A stretch of DNA of 64,000 bases from Ciona intestinalis (Eukaryota; Chordata; Ascidiacea; Phlebobranchia; Cionidae): the NCBI RefSeq assembly GCF_000224145.3, contig NC_020179.2, positions 3,065,885-3,129,884 of the forward strand. Direction: 5' to 3'. This document shows, piece by piece, positions 11,655-25,225 of the stretch. Both the position numbers and the translations under genes were made by a program. The notes beneath the pieces are model-generated. The model saw only the letters and a list, made by a program, of their open reading frames with translations. It did no database searches and was not told where the DNA came from. Positions within the stretch are counted from its first letter, which is position 1. Each line of letters opens with the position of its first letter.

Positions 11655-14600
11655 TCACACTCGTAGTTCATTTTCCTTTTCCATAGTCACAGTGAGTTCT
11701 GTGAAAGTTTTCTCGCTTTCGGGCCCTGAAAGAATATTTTGTTACATAGTAAAGCAGGGAAGACGGGACCATTTTTCATTCTATTTTCTCGTTTAATTTG
11801 GTAGTAAACAAAGAACATTCAAAGAATTATAAAATCGTCTCTTAACGACTTCCGTATACCGTTGTTAATGTTTAAAACACGATCAGGGTATTTGGATATT
11901 ATATACTAAAACCGTTTCGTCTTCCTTCATCCTACTGTATAGTTTTTTCAGTCCAGTTTAGAATGTTAAAATGCGGTACTTACTTGGTGACCCTAACTCT
12001 GTAGTCTGCGTGTCGTTACTCACAGAACGTAGATACCCGCTGTTGTACCGACATGGTTGACTGCTCACTGATGACGTATGAGACACGTGACGAAAACGTT
12101 GCGAAACTAGCTTTGGCATGACGTTTTCGAGACGAAGCAGAAAATATTTCAGATCGAAGCGCCGTTCGTCTGACCACTGTAGGGCGTGGTTGAGCTAAAA
12201 TAAAACAGAAAATTTAATAGATGTTTTTATTTAGGCAATAACATATATATTTTGACACACCTTTAGCCACAATATCCTGATTGGTATTTAACATAAAGAA
12301 GTTCTAGCGTGGTATTTAGTTTTTACAAATGCAAATAAAACTTTGAAATAATGAACGGTACACAAAATAAATTTGCCTGGGTAACTGTGTTCCGTATATA
12401 CCCCCGCATAAGTAATGGTTAAAATCTGAACTAAACCCCAGGTTCTTGGCAAGGACCTCACTCACATAGAATACCCATTACTTAATATGGTTAAAATATT
12501 CTAGGCAAGATTTGCTTATTTCGTCATTGGCTTCATTTGCGTGGCCTGTAACCGGATTAAAAGGTAATCCCCGCTTTTCGTGGAACTGCCATTGTTTCAG
12601 CGGTTCAGGATACGGATAGGAGACATGATTCACAACGATAAACATAAACAAAAAGGAAAATCGTGTTACACCTGAAGGTTTATTAAGCAACGATACTTTG
12701 TTTGCGGACTTGATGACGAGTAACATGGAAAAACCGATAAGCGTGTGACGCATTTGCATTGTGCGTGGACTAATATGGGATGAACTATAAACCGGTTTAT
12801 TTTACCACAGAATTGAAAACGTTAAACCATTAGACAAAAATGCAGCTTGCTATTTAGATATAATGGGGTAGGGGTAAGATGGGACACCTTTTCATTCTAT
12901 TTTTTGTTCCATTTAGTAGTAAACAAATGACATTTAAAGAACTTTAAAACCTTATCCTAACGACTTAAATAAACCGTTGTTAATTGTTTAAAACGTGACC
13001 AGGATATTTGAATATTATGTTCTAAATGGTTTAACTTTACTAATTATGTTACGTTATGTAACAAAAATACCGCTGAACAGTGTATAATACATTGGAGTAA
13101 GAAAAATACCATTAGTATAAATTAATGACCCACATGTGAGCAGTTATATAATTCTGTAAATGTTTTCTGTTTACCACTTAATAAAACGATAAAAAAATGA
13201 AAAATCGACAAAAAAATGAAAAATCGACAGTCTTATACCCCAATCTATATTATTTGTGACTAAAACGCTGTTTAATGTATTGCTTACCGCAATTGCTCGG
13301 TGCACCAATCGACAACTTTCGTTGTCTTGTCTATGCTGCTTTATAAATGCGCTGCTGCCAGGAGTTAAAATGAAAATCATTTTCGATCTGGCTTCAATCA
13401 TTTCAAGAAAGCTCTGAAAATGATTTCCAATTTTAAATAATAAGCTATAAAATATAATAGGTTCACATAACTGCTCACAAAATGGAAGCAGCTTAAATTA
13501 AATCGAAAATTTTGATAAAGTATACGCTTTGGTGCAGGTTTTATGTTGAATTATTTTGGTAAAATTATTATTTTTGCGAAAAAAACGTTAAAAGTATTTT
13601 TTCTATATTGATGCATTTTGCCTAGAAATTCGGGCATATAAAATAAAAGTATAGTAGAGTGGGGAAAGATGGGACACCTTTAACACATAATATCCAAATA
13701 TCCTGATCGGGTTTTAAACAATTAACAACGGTCTGTAGAAGTCGTGAAGATACAGTTTTATAATTCATTGAATGTTATTTGTGTACTACCAAATGAAAAA
13801 AGAAAACTAAACGAAAAGGTGTCCCATCTTCCCCCACCCTACTATATATAATATTAAAATTTAAATATATATGAAATATACGTTGTTTACAAAACGGCGG
13901 ATATGATCCAATTTTGCCCCAACCAAGTGGTCCCTTATAGCTTGTCTAAATTGTCAGCGATAAAATAAAAAAATTATAATCCTGAAAATAATCACCCACA
14001 AAGTTACAAAACTCTTAAGCGGGCACAAAGTGTATGAAACAAAACACCTTATAACTACTGTCGTTGCTCTGCCCCACCAGGTTTATTAAGTTACATTTAT
14101 TCATTTATTGAATTACCTTTTGAAGCGTGAACATGCACCAGTGGTCTTTGAGGTAGTCTGGTGTAATAATAATAATAACTTTGTGACATTTGCGCATCGT
14201 GTTTATGATATTCGGGGCTTGATCTGAAACAAATAATACAGAATAAATAAAGCTTTCTATTTTTTCGTCCCCTTTTACAGTAAAAAAGAACATCCAAGAA
14301 ATATATATATAACCTCATTTTAAAGACTCTAAAGAAGGGTGGTTATTTGGTTTAAAACAAAAACAGGAAATATGGGACATTTTGTGATAAATATATCCAT
14401 CTTACCCCACAGAACTTCCGTGTATCCAAAACTAAAGATAGCAGCTTATGAAAAGTAGACGAATAGCTTTGTACCATTATGACAATTTTTTTAAACAAGT
14501 ATTAAAAAAATTGTTTTACAGGAAAAACATTTTTTTTTTGAAGCAATATATTATACATACATCCGCTACTATGACCGTCTTTCACTTCGTCATACACTCG

Positions 14601-17600
14601 GTACCCAAGCCCCTCAAGACCGTCACGCACCACTGAAACTGCGTCACGTGTCAACTGCTTTGCAAATTTGTCCATGTCAGTTGAAAAGTGGTAAGACAAG
14701 AACGCTCCGTAACATTTGTTGTCTGAGAAAAATCCGCAAAAATAAGTATTTGCAAAGTTGCGTATATACGTAGTGTCTTGTAAGCGGGCACGGGGTGTAT
14801 AAAACAAAACACCTGTGTTGTGATGACTGTCGTTGCCCCGCCACGCGAAGATAAATAACTACATTTATTATTCATTCATTCGTAAAATTAGCGCATGGAC
14901 AATCCATTTAAGAATCATATTTCGCAAACTAGAGTGGGTATAACGTATTGTTTCTTTTATAAACGTAATAAGATAAAAAGTACATCATCAGACATACACA
15001 GTTACACTTACCAGGCTCATTAGTGCCGAATTTTCGTTTGTAGTATACAAACAAATATACTCGTTTCCACCATAGCACTGCAGTGAACATGAGCAGTAAC
15101 AAAATAAGCGCCATGGCCACACACGTTATTGTTGCGTGACGAACCAACAAAAATGTCTGAAGGTTGCTTTGAATCTCAAATGCAGCTGTTTGGTTTAAAG
15201 TTCTTTGAAACAGCGAAACTTCGTAGCGACCGAAGTCCGATTGTTTAAGGTTTCTGGGAAAATGAAGTAAAAAGTTTACCCAAAGTTCATAAAAAAATAG
15301 ACGCCAATGAAACGCCTTTTATCATAATGGTAAACTATAACATAATATACATAATAATAACATTTTTTGTCTCTTCGATTACGGTATCGAAGACTAGAAA
15401 CATTTTAAACAAAAAGACAGGATATATCGACAAAACAACAGTTGTTAAAACACGCTTACAGTTAATACGTTTGTACAAACTTGTAAGGATTATACATATA
15501 CAGTAGGAAGGGGAAAGATGGGACACATTTTTATTCTTTTTTCGTCCCATTTGGAAGCAAATTAAGAACATTCAAAGCAATATAAAACCGTCTTGTCGCG
15601 ACTCTTATAGAAAACTCGATCAGAATACTTGAATATTATGTAGTAAATGTGTCACTTCTTACCAGACAGTACTATATTATATAGTAGGGTGGGGGAAGAT
15701 GGGACACCTTTAGCACATAATATCCAAGTATTCTGATAGTGTTTTAAACAATTAACGACCGTCTATGGGAGTCGTGAGGATGTAGTTTTAGAATTCTTTG
15801 AATGTTTTCTGTTTACTACTTAATGAGACGAGAAAACAGAGCTCAATGGTGTCCCATTTTCCCCCACCCTACTGTATATTGAATATATATGTAATTACAA
15901 CGAAAATGTCACATCTTTTGATATTCACCTGATTTTAAGTTTCATATCTATAACAGCGGGGGCAGCTTCAATGTCGGTTGAATCTTGAACTTCACGGAAA
16001 CAGATCTTTTCAACTTTTCTAAAATACAATTTCATATTACATTGTGTATTATATATATTAGGGTGGGGTAATATGGGATACCTTTGGGGTAATATGGGAC
16101 ATCGTTTTATTCTATTTTTTATCCCACTTGGTAGTAAACAAAGAACATTCGAAGAATTATAAAACCGTATGCTCACGACAGACCGCAGGATATTTGAATA
16201 TTACGTGATAAAATATATAATTGTTTGAATAGTTTTTGTTTACTAACAAATAAAACAAGAATAGGAATAAAAAGATGTCCCATTTCCCGCACCATACTAT
16301 ATACGTATATACGACAATAGGCACGTTATACTTATTCACTTATAAAAAATACAGGTTGCAATAATAGGCCAATTTAGGCGCATAAATGGCTCGTATACGA
16401 AACACCAATCATACAGCTGGAAATTATGAAATGTCAAAAAACTCGTCCATCGTAGTATAAAAAGCAATATCAGATACCTATCGCGCATTATAACTTGTCA
16501 GCTATTAATTAAACCGATTGTTCTTACATTGAACATGACGTGCGTGAATTTGCCGGAGTGTCCACTGCTCCTTCATTGCCGTGTATAGAGCAGATATCAC
16601 TCTCACTGTTATCCTGTAAAACATATAAATATATTAGTGTTTCATGCAGTTATTGATGAGGTAACGAGCCAAGTCTGGCAAAAAATCAGTCTCTCGTTCT
16701 TATAGAATATAATGGTATTTCATACATTCATATATTATAGGGTGGGGAAGATAGGACACCTTCTTATTTTATTTTCTCGTCCTATTTGATAGTGAACAGA
16801 AAAAACCTTTAAACAATTATAAAACGGTATTCTCACGACTCCCATATTTTGTTGTTCATTGTTTTAAACACGATCAGAATATTAAGATGTTATGTGCATT
16901 CTTTCACCCTACTATTAATTGCTTATAGGTTTTAGACTATCCAAAATATGTCGCCGTATATAGTAGGGTGGGGGAAGACTGGACACCTTTGGCACTTAAT
17001 ATCCAAATATCCTGATCGTGTTTTAAACAATTAACAACGGTCTATGGAAGTCGTGAAGATACGGTTTTATAATTCATTGAATATTTTTTGTTTACTACCG
17101 AGTGGGATGAGAAAATGGAATAAAAAGGTGTCCCATTTTCCCCCACTGTACTATATATACAGTACCTTGGTCCAAACAACTCGCACGCTATCCAAGTCCA
17201 CATCGTGTGCAAGGTAACCAGTGCATTTAACTCTTATATCATCAAGTATGTTATGTTTGTATACTGAAGTTGAGCATTTGATCGAAAGTTGACGATTGCT
17301 TTTCGCTGAAAAGATAAATAATCATATTATAGTAGGGTGGGGAAGATGGGACACCTTTAGCACATAATATTAAAATGTACTGAGAAAATAAGCGTGGCCG
17401 CTACACCTAGCAGACAAACGGGAAAACTAAATATAAACAAAAGTGTGCGTAAAGAATGGAACTTCTTTATTCTGTATTTTCGCCTGGCAGGTCAAAACAG
17501 TTATTATTTATCCTCACATAAATGTTCTGTTTCATACATCTCGTGCTCATGCTTAAAAATTGCCACGTATGTAACTCTGCGACCCTGGGGGTAATTATTA

Positions 17601-20600
17601 CTTTTATAGTTTTACTACCAAATGGGACAAAAACAGAATGAAAACAAGTACAGTCTTACCCCAACCTACTATATACGCCATAAGTTTTATTATAACGACA
17701 TGGTATACCGAAAAATGAACTTACGTTTCACGCAAACCCTGTGGTGAACAGTGTACCTCGTCATCCCGTTATAGGTTACTGCGCAAGTGTATGTCCCTGG
17801 GTGTTGGTACGTTACACTTGGTAAACTCAGCTGAAATATAACTATTTGTTAGCTAGGTATACAGTTGTAGTTTTTTTAAGCATATATATATATATATAGT
17901 AGGGTGGGGAAAGATGGGACACCTTTTTATTCTATATTCTCCTCCAATTTGGTAGTAAACACAGAACATTCAAAGAATTATAAAACCGTATCCTCACGAC
18001 TCCCATAGGCCGTCGTTGATTGTTTAAAACACGATCAGGATATTTGGATATTATGTGGTAAAGGTGTCCCATCTTACCCCACACTACTATACGGTAGTTA
18101 AGGAACGAATATTTACATAATTGTATTATTGTATTAAAAACTTTGTAGGCTATAGTTACAGTTTATTTTAGTGTTCTTAAGCTTTTTTACCCATTTTTTA
18201 CGGTGGGCTAGGGTATTGTATTTCCATAACTGTATATATAGTGGGGTGGGGGAAGGTCGGACATTTTTAGCACATATTATCCAATTATCCTGATCGTATT
18301 TTAAACAATCAACAACGGTCTATATAGGAGTCGCAAGGAGACGGTTTTATAATTATTTTATTATTCTTTGCTTACTACCAAATAAGACGAGAAAAATGAA
18401 AGAAAGTGTTCCATCTTCCCCCACTCTACTATAATCTTTTATAAAAAAAACACGTGGAATATTATGTGCTAACAGTGCCCATCGTACCCTACCATACTAA
18501 AAGCATAATATCAGCAGCAAATTGCACCCTAAGCTTTTTAGGTCGTTCGTATTTTTTATAAAAATGGTATATTATACTTACGTGCCCACCGGATTTCACC
18601 ATAAAGTCATCGTCCGTACCCACTTCTAACATGACGCAATTACGTAACCAAGACACGTGATCTTCGACGTTAACGTGAACTTTTGGTTGGACGTGAGTTG
18701 GTACTGTTTGAAAGATGAAATGTTTAGGAATTTTAAAACTATTATTTTAAGATTCTATTCAAATAGAAATCTGATGATGCAGTTTAGGCGAAATATATAC
18801 CTCACAGAATACAATTTATAATAATAAAAACAATAACTTTTATTTGTCTTTTTAATTACGTTGGCGAAGAGATATTTTAAACGGAAGGAACCAATATGGT
18901 GACAAATCAACAGTTGTTAAAACACGCTTACAGTTAAAAATATATTTAATCTGTTACATTTTTTTGTCGTTACGTATTTCGTAGCATTTATTCTTGATAA
19001 AGATACTGGGTTTTATAGATGAAAAAATATACAATCTAAACAACCGCGGTTCTTAGCCTTATTGATTCGCGGCAAAAATATTTATTTAATAGCGGTTTGT
19101 GTTTTATCACGTGCTATAGTAGGGTGAATAATAAAAAATACGGGTATACGAGCATCTATCGCACAAAATATCCGTATATTATGTTTTTTAAACAATTAAC
19201 AACGGGCCATTGGAGTAGTGAATAAAGATACGGTTTTGCATTTCTTTTAATATTCTGTGTTTACTACCAAATGGGACGAGAAAACAGTACGAAAAGATGT
19301 CCTATCTCCCCCCAAATCTCTGTAATTTACCACGAATGCCTTGAGGCCAAATGGTGAAAAACTGCAGGTTCTATTTCAAACTAAATACAATTACAACAGA
19401 TACAGCAGTGTTTCATTTCAGATCCGATTTCTCCCATTAAAAGGACGGGGTCGTATTTTTAGATCTATAAATAACTATGCGGTAACGCTAGAAAAGCTCA
19501 CTAGCCAAATACAAACTAACAGAGATGGTTTTCCTATTTATAAAGTAATATGAGCTTTATACTTTCTCATTTAACCGGCATACCCTCTAGTCTAAACGTT
19601 TAAAGTAATAAATCTTGGGCCTTAAGAACTAATATAAATATAGTAGGGTGGGGAAGATGGGACAGTTTGGCACATTATATCCAAATATCTTGACCGTGTT
19701 TTAAACATTTTACAGTGGTCTATAGCAGTCGTGAAGATATGGTTTATGATTATTTTAATGCTGTTTATGTATTACCAAATGGGAAGAGAAAATAGTACGA
19801 AAATATTATTGTTCAACTTTTTGCATAACAGAAACGGAATACTTAAAAAAAGTAAGTTTCAGCAAAACAACAGTCGTTATAGCACGCTTATGGAAAAAAC
19901 ATAAGTAAAAAACCTTTCGGTATAATGCGTGGCTGTTACACTCTATTAAAGCAGCATAATATTCTATTACTTACACATGCACTTTAAAGAACCCCTGGCG
20001 TTTGCTACTAAACCTATAACGTGATGTGCTGTTTCGTCAAGTATCGATTCTTCACAAGTTCGATTCTCAAACTTCGTAATATTAAGATGTACGAACACGC
20101 TTTCGCATTTTACCATGCCCGGCATCTGGACGTAAAGAGAGTTTTGTTAAAACGCATATTCAATTTGTTAAAACACATATATAGGGTGGGGAAGGACGGG
20201 ACACCTTCAGAACATAATATCCAAATATCCCGATCGTGTTTTAAACAATTAACAACGATCTATGGGAATCGTTGGAATAAGGTTTTGTTTCTTTAAATGT
20301 TTTTGTTTGTTTGCTACTAAATGGGACGAGAAAGTAGAATGAAAAGGTGTCCCATCTCCCCCCGCTCTACTGTATTAAATTAGCCACTATCTCCTAGTTT
20401 TCCGCTATGGTTATGTTAAACGTTTTTTTTTTTAGTTTTTACCATGAAATTGATTTGATAATTTGTCGAGTCTCCACTTCGTATGTCAGCTGTTGTATAC
20501 CCAAGTTCGCTAAACGTGGTACCGTATTCGTCGTAAACTTCAGTTACGTTATATAGCAAAATACCTTTGTCCAAATCGAAGATTGAGCACTGTAGAAATA

Positions 20601-21435
20601 CAGTAATAATTAAACATAAACGCCTCGTTTGTCTGCCTGGTGTAGCGACTACGTCTATTTTCTTCCAAATAAATTCAAATACGTTTTTAACTGTAAGCGT
20701 GTTTTAAAAATTGTTGTTTTGTCGCTATGTCCTGTCTTTTCGTTTAAGAGTCTTAAACATAGAGTTAAAACTGATAATTCTGAAACTATTCTTCGTATCC
20801 TACCAAACGATAAAAGAGAATAAAAACATGTCCCATCTTACCCCAAACTGTTAAATATTGCATTTTATACATTAATTGCGTTTTTAGTATCTATATGCTG
20901 ACCTGCACGTTATCAAAATCAAGTTGTTCGTTGTAGAAATACTCGTTCGCCAGTCCAGTGTGCTCTATAAGGGAGTTGCAGTAAAACCGGTGCGGCCAGC
21001 CCAAGAAAGCTATTTCCATTACATCACCACTCTCTGTGCAGTTGTTCACGTTGTCTGGACGGGACGAGTCACGTTAGATTATAAATACAAACAAAACTAT
21101 GCTCAAATGACTAATAGGATATGAAAACGTCTGCATATCACAAATACAAACAAAAACTATGTTTGGATGATTCAGAATAAGGAAATGAAAACGTTTTAGT
21201 AATCGTTTCTGACTCGTATAGACTTATACTGTTTTGTTGTAATTTCAACTATTTAAAATCTAACGTGTAAAGCATTCATCATTTCAATTTAATTTATATG
21301 TGCTGTTTTGCATATGCACTTTAAGGGTAGTTGGAGGGCAATGGTTTTAATGTACTCACTTCGTTGAATAGAAGACGTCCCAGCCACCACAGCAGCAAGC
21401 GCTGCACAAACGTAGGCGATCCAACACAGAATCAT
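11655..21435 (-). CDS. IL1R-like B: interleukin-1-receptor-like Ig/TIR membrane receptor
   Basis: Complete gene, 15 coding exons, 1,989 coding bases (662 residues). Exons, high to low: 21360-21435 (signal peptide MILCWIAYVCAALAAVVAG), 20903-21054, 20443-20589, 19975-20125, 18582-18703, 17725-17830, 17166-17305, 16528-16613, 15929-16018, 15012-15253 (membrane segment followed by WWKR), 14561-14722, 14117-14223, 13288-13413, 11984-12194, 11655-11725. All junctions are GT-AG and keep frame. Three Ig domains are seen; the second ends with HPGTYTCAV. TIR landmarks: CYGAFLSYHFS (box 1), LGYRVYDEVKDG (box 2), KVIIIITPDYLKDHW, and LQWSDERRF to VMP (box 3). As in vertebrate IL-1R chains, box 2 lacks the TLR-type proline. 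The tail ends ENELRV. It lies in tandem with IL1R-like A and inverted relative to C. The ligand is unknown. Confidence 0.93.
11747..11939. mobile_element. MITE (A), diverged ends
   Basis: Sits in the last intron of IL1R-like B, between exons 11655-11725 and 11984-12194. Confidence 0.8.
12861..13032. mobile_element. MITE (A), right end missing
   Basis: Ends after TATTATGTTCTAAATGG; intron of IL1R-like B. Confidence 0.75.
13652..13846. mobile_element. MITE (B)
   Basis: Full length, in an intron between TIR exons of IL1R-like B. Confidence 0.85.
13913..14105 (+). mobile_element. SINE, head lost
   Basis: Ends 11 bases from the donor of exon 14117-14223 of IL1R-like B, antisense to the gene. 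Confidence 0.75.
14232..14412. mobile_element. Diverged MITE remnant (A)
   Basis: Interior landmarks are weakly retained and the left end is lost; nine bases from the 107-base TIR exon of IL1R-like B. Confidence 0.55.
14777..14885 (+). mobile_element. SINE tail
   Basis: IL1R-like B intron between the TIR and membrane exons. Confidence 0.7.
15355..15480 (-). repeat. Dispersed repeat 3
   Basis: Reverse orientation, adjacent to a MITE, in an IL1R-like B intron. Confidence 0.7.
15502..15674. mobile_element. MITE (A), shortened
   Basis: Lies 7 bases from the opposite-orientation reference copy, forming a large inverted pair. Confidence 0.8.
15682..15876. mobile_element. MITE, reference copy (orientation B)
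   Basis: Type copy of a 190-200 bp non-coding family. The ends TAGTAGGGTGGGGGAAGATG and their reverse complement form about 30-base terminal inverted repeats, flanked by TA, the expected duplicated target. The conserved interior includes TTTTAAACAATTAACAACGG and GTTTACTACCAAATGGGACG. No transposase is encoded, so it must have been mobilised in trans. Orientation B reads GGGACACCTTTAGCACATAA after the first end; orientation A is the reverse. It resembles MITEs described in Ciona (name not checked). Confidence 0.9.
16059..16301. mobile_element. MITE (A) with duplicated left end and rearranged interior
   Basis: The GGGGTAATATGGGA end appears twice about 25 bases apart, and the interior is partly inverted. 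Confidence 0.7.
16738..16915. mobile_element. MITE (A), short
   Basis: Right end partly deleted before CACCCTACTATTA. Confidence 0.8.
16961..17155. mobile_element. MITE (B)
   Basis: Full length; its right edge is 11 bases from exon 17166-17305 of IL1R-like B. Confidence 0.85.
17330..17675. mobile_element. MITE (B) split by a nested insertion
   Basis: The left 60 bases (17330-17385) and right 65 bases (17612-17675) are recognisable. Between them is an unrelated dispersed-repeat segment starting AAGCGTGGCCGCTACACC, plus a SINE-like tail. Confidence 0.75.
17897..18091. mobile_element. MITE (A)
   Basis: Full length, inserted next to a TA dinucleotide run. Confidence 0.85.
18239..18432. mobile_element. 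MITE (B)
   Basis: Full length, IL1R-like B intron. Confidence 0.85.
18835..18955 (-). repeat. Dispersed repeat 3
   Basis: Reverse orientation, IL1R-like B intron. Confidence 0.65.
19127..19324. mobile_element. MITE (B), left end disrupted
   Basis: The first end reads TAGTAGGGTGAATAATAAAA, then normal interior from CCGTATATTATG. Confidence 0.75.
19641..19806. mobile_element. MITE (B), right end lost
   Basis: Normal to GGGAAGAGAAAATAGTACGA, then truncated. Confidence 0.75.
20181..20375. mobile_element. MITE (B)
   Basis: Full length, 55 bases after exon 19975-20125 in plus-strand order. Confidence 0.85.
20620..20765 (+). repeat. Dispersed repeat 3, longer copy
   Basis: Extends 5' with CTCGTTTGTCTGCCTGGTGT, a segment also present at 59570. 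It begins about 30 bases from exon 20443-20589. Confidence 0.7.
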
Positions 21436-22356
21436 GCCCCTCACTTAATATAAACCTGGTTTACATTAGTGTACAGGTGACTCTGTTATTCTTAGCATAG
21501 CAAACTAAGTCGCATACCGCTAACTAATATCATACCAGCAGCCACCTGGAAAATATTGCATTTTTTAGGTAACATAATAATGGTACTGTGGGGTAATATA
21601 TCATTATACCACCTTAAATCCATAATTTTTGGTGTCTTTTTACCAATTAAAGAGAATTTTATACTCTTCAAACTTTCTATAGCATGTTTTGCTCTAACTG
21701 CTATAGTTTGGCTACAAAATCCAATTAGATGAGACCTGGTCAAAAATTAAAAAAAAATGAAAAAATAGGCGACAGTTAAAGGTTTATAACGCTCTTTTCG
21801 AGCAACGGGGCCATAGTTACATAATTTCTTAAATAAACTTAATTTGCTACGGAATATAACCAGAAATGGGAAAAAACATGACCTATTTTACCCCACCTCA
21901 ATATGTGTTTGTTTGCCTGCATATCTCTAGAGATTCTAAATGTGTGTAACTTGTTTTGAACGATAGTGCTAATGCAATAATTTGCTGAACTGGCTTCCCA
22001 TAAGGCGTCAGTTAATTTGGATAATTGCCACTCATGATATGATGTACCGTTATCAAATTACTACCAATGCCTTAATGCTTAGGATTGTGTGTGGATATTA
22101 CGGTTTGTGATTATTGGTTATTCTATTAAACATTACTTTACAAATATATACCCCTTGTGTATATTTAGGAAGTAGTTTATCCGGCTTTGGAAAACATTTA
22201 ACGGAAAACATATGCGGTTTTCTAGTAAAGATGTGACATTATACAATCGAGTTTTACACTAACGACACAGGACTTGGGTAATACCTTTAATATATTGACA
22301 GTGTAATTAAGTAATGCAACATGCTCGCTTTCAAATTTACGAAATAGTCAATTGTC

Positions 22357-22551
22357 TAGTAGGGTGGGGGAAGATGGGACACCTTTAGCAAATAATATTT
22401 AACTATTCTGATCGTGTTTTGAAAAACTAACAACGGTCTATGTGAGTTGTAAGGATAAAGTTTTATAACTATTTGAATGTTTTTTGTTTACTACCAATTG
22501 GGAGGAGAAAATAGAAAAACAAGGTGTCCTATCTTCCCCCACCCTACTATA
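22357..22551. mobile_element. MITE (B)
   Basis: Full length, immediately followed by a member of a variant subfamily. Confidence 0.85.
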
Positions 22552-22558
22552 TGTACTA

Positions 22559-22747
22559 TTATGAGGTAAGATGGGATACTGTTAGCACATAATATGCCGG
22601 ATTCTTTTATAGTATTTTCGACAATTAACAACGGTCTTCAGAGTCGCGGGGCTACTGTTATATGATTCGCTGAATATCCTTTATTTATTATAAAATAAGT
22701 CAGAAAAACAGAATGAAAACGTGACCTATCTTACCCCACCCTACTAT
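22559..22747. mobile_element. Variant MITE (B)
   Basis: Starts TGAGGTAAGATGGGATACTG and TTAGCACATAATATG. This end is the closest match to the minisatellite unit at 7501-8067. Confidence 0.8.
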
Positions 22748-24462
22748 ATATAATGTTCGCTTTGTTCTAGGAGCCAAGCACGTAATTCGGCCATACCACG
22801 TTACTTTAATTCGTTCTAATGTGTTTAGGAAATCCATTAATATGACGGCACAAGCTAATTTTGACACCTTTTTCATTGGTTTCCTAATTACTAAGCGACG
22901 GGTCGGCTATCTTGTACTTTGGATAAGATGTACAAACCGCAACAGATAAGCTTTCTGCTTGTAAACTTCTACCCTCCCTTGCGTATAACTGCGCTGTCTG
23001 TAATACTAAGCTTGCTCTGATGCGACGAAAGAGAATTTCATGGAACGCGAGTGAAGTACTAGGGAGGCAACGTCGGCCAAATAACTGGCAAAACACTAAA
23101 CTAAAGCGTGTGGCAACGCCCGCAGTGTTTATATGCGAGGTAATACCTTCGTGCCAGCCTCCAGTCGTGCGAGCACGGTTAAACTAAACGATAATTCAAT
23201 CTCTTTACGTGAAAACGTGCGAGCGTCAAGACATGGCTCAAAGGGTAGACTTTTAAGTCAAAACAGATAAACCTTCGCGTGCGCAGCTGAGGCTTGCCTC
23301 GAGCTAATGACTTGAGACAGCGGCACACGAAATACCCAATAATAAACAGGGCAAACCTTGCATGCTAATCTCAAATTCACAATCAGTTGAAATCTAATAC
23401 AAAAAAGCTGGGAAACTTGTTTTTCTACTGACGATTTCTACGAATCGAAGGGGTGTGTTCATAAATTACCATTCAAGGCATACTTATATAAACAAACCCA
23501 TTTTCTACACAAACAACTGAAATCAAATTTCCTGCATGTAAATTAACCATGCCATGTCCACTCGGCGGTTGGGAGCTTTGCATGTACTGTAATCGCATCT
23601 CAGGTCTGGTATCTCATAACACGTTTTGGTACAGCGAAAACAATAGCAACTGACCCTAAAGGTTATTCAGCGGTTCGAGAAGAAGTGCTGGTTCTGCACT
23701 TATATTTTCGGCTTCGTTCCGCTCGTTGGTTTTCACATATTGACTTAATATCTAAGTGTAGGTATGGTAAAACGCCAACGCTGTAAATTACCGGATATTG
23801 CATAATTTCTACGCTTTCCTTTTTAGCTATTGTAGGTTTAGATTTATAATCAAATGAACCAATTTGCGCTGCACGAATGCCTACAGCAAAACGGCTAATC
23901 TCCGCCTACGGTATAAAACAGAGAAAAGCGCCTATACGATTTTCTGAAGCGGCGTTTCGGTCTTCTATAATAATTATAACGCTGATATCCTGAGCCGTCA
24001 CTTTAATTACACCTCAGATTGGCCTCGCGGTTTAGTAACTTTAAGATTGCTTAAACTGCCTTTGTTCAAGTTGTTATAACCTGAATCTACAAAAACTATT
24101 GTTAAGAAACGCCAAGTGCTCTGTTATAAACAATGACTCATTTTATCTGTTTATGAAATCACTACAATATCGGATTATCGAATTTTAAGCGCACAAGTGC
24201 TCCAACAGGTAACAAGAACATTACAAATATAGCAAAATCTCGCGAGACAGTACGGTTTATGTAGTCTTACATGCATAATATATGCAGCCATCGTTAAAGG
24301 CCAATATTTTAATACCAAACTCGTGTCCAGTCATTTAACGCCGTCTGTCTGCAGCGTTTAACGATTTCGTCTCATATTCTAACACATGGTGCTTTTACTT
24401 CTTGCGTGGTCTATAGACCTTTTACACTTATTGCGTGAGTTGGCTTAAATGCGTCTTAAATA

Positions 24463-24660
24463 TAGTAGGGTGGGGGAAGATGGGACAACTTTTTATTTTA
24501 TTTTCACGTCTCATTCGTTAGTAAACAAGGAACTTTCAAAAAAATATAACACAGTATCCTCACTACTCCCATAGACCGTTGTTAATTGTTTAAAATCATA
24601 ATCAGGATATTTGGATATTATGCGCTAAAGGTGTGTCCCGTCTTTCCCCCTTCCTACTAC
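24463..24660. mobile_element. MITE (A)
   Basis: Full length. Confidence 0.85.
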
Positions 24661-24820
24661 ATAATTTAAACCCACTGCAAACAAACAACCCACGATTTCA
24701 ATCATCCATTTACAAACATCTTAATATACGAAAATATTATTCGCTGTAAAATCTTTGTTGCGGAACATTGCACTTGAAGAATTTATTATTCGAAAATATA
24801 GACACAAAGAAAGCCTTTAT

Positions 24821-25014
24821 TGTAGGGTGGGAGAAAACGGGACACCTTTAGCACCTAATATCCAAGTATCTTGGTCATGTTTTAAACAATTAACAACGGT
24901 TTATGGGAGTCGTGAGGATACGGTTTTATAATTCTTTGAATGCTCTTTGTTTACTACCAAACGAGACAAAAGAGAAAAGGAAAAGGTGTCCCATTTCCCC
25001 CCACTCTACTGTAT
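24821..25014. mobile_element. MITE (B)
   Basis: Full length; inverted partner of the copy at 24463. Confidence 0.85.
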
Positions 25015-25035
25015 ATTTATTAGCATGAACCTATA

Positions 25036-25225
25036 TAGTAGTTTGGGGTAAGATGGTCCATGTTTTCAATATCTTTTCTTGTCTCATTTGGTGGTAAACA
25101 AAAAATATTTACCTAATTTCATAACCGTGTCTTCGCAAATCTAAAATAACGTTGTTAATTGTAAAAACACGATTGGGAAATATGGGACAATATGTGCTAA
25201 CGGTATCCATCTTACCCCAAAACAC
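25036..25225. mobile_element. Variant MITE (A)
   Basis: Ends GTTTGGGGTAAGATGGTCCA and CATCTTACCCCAAA; interior diverged. Confidence 0.7.

Noticed and set aside
12478..12759. 93-codon minus-strand ORF with a hydrophobic start inside an IL1R-like B intron
   Set aside because: No domain, no supporting splice pattern, and it is no longer than expected by chance; the host gene is spliced across it.
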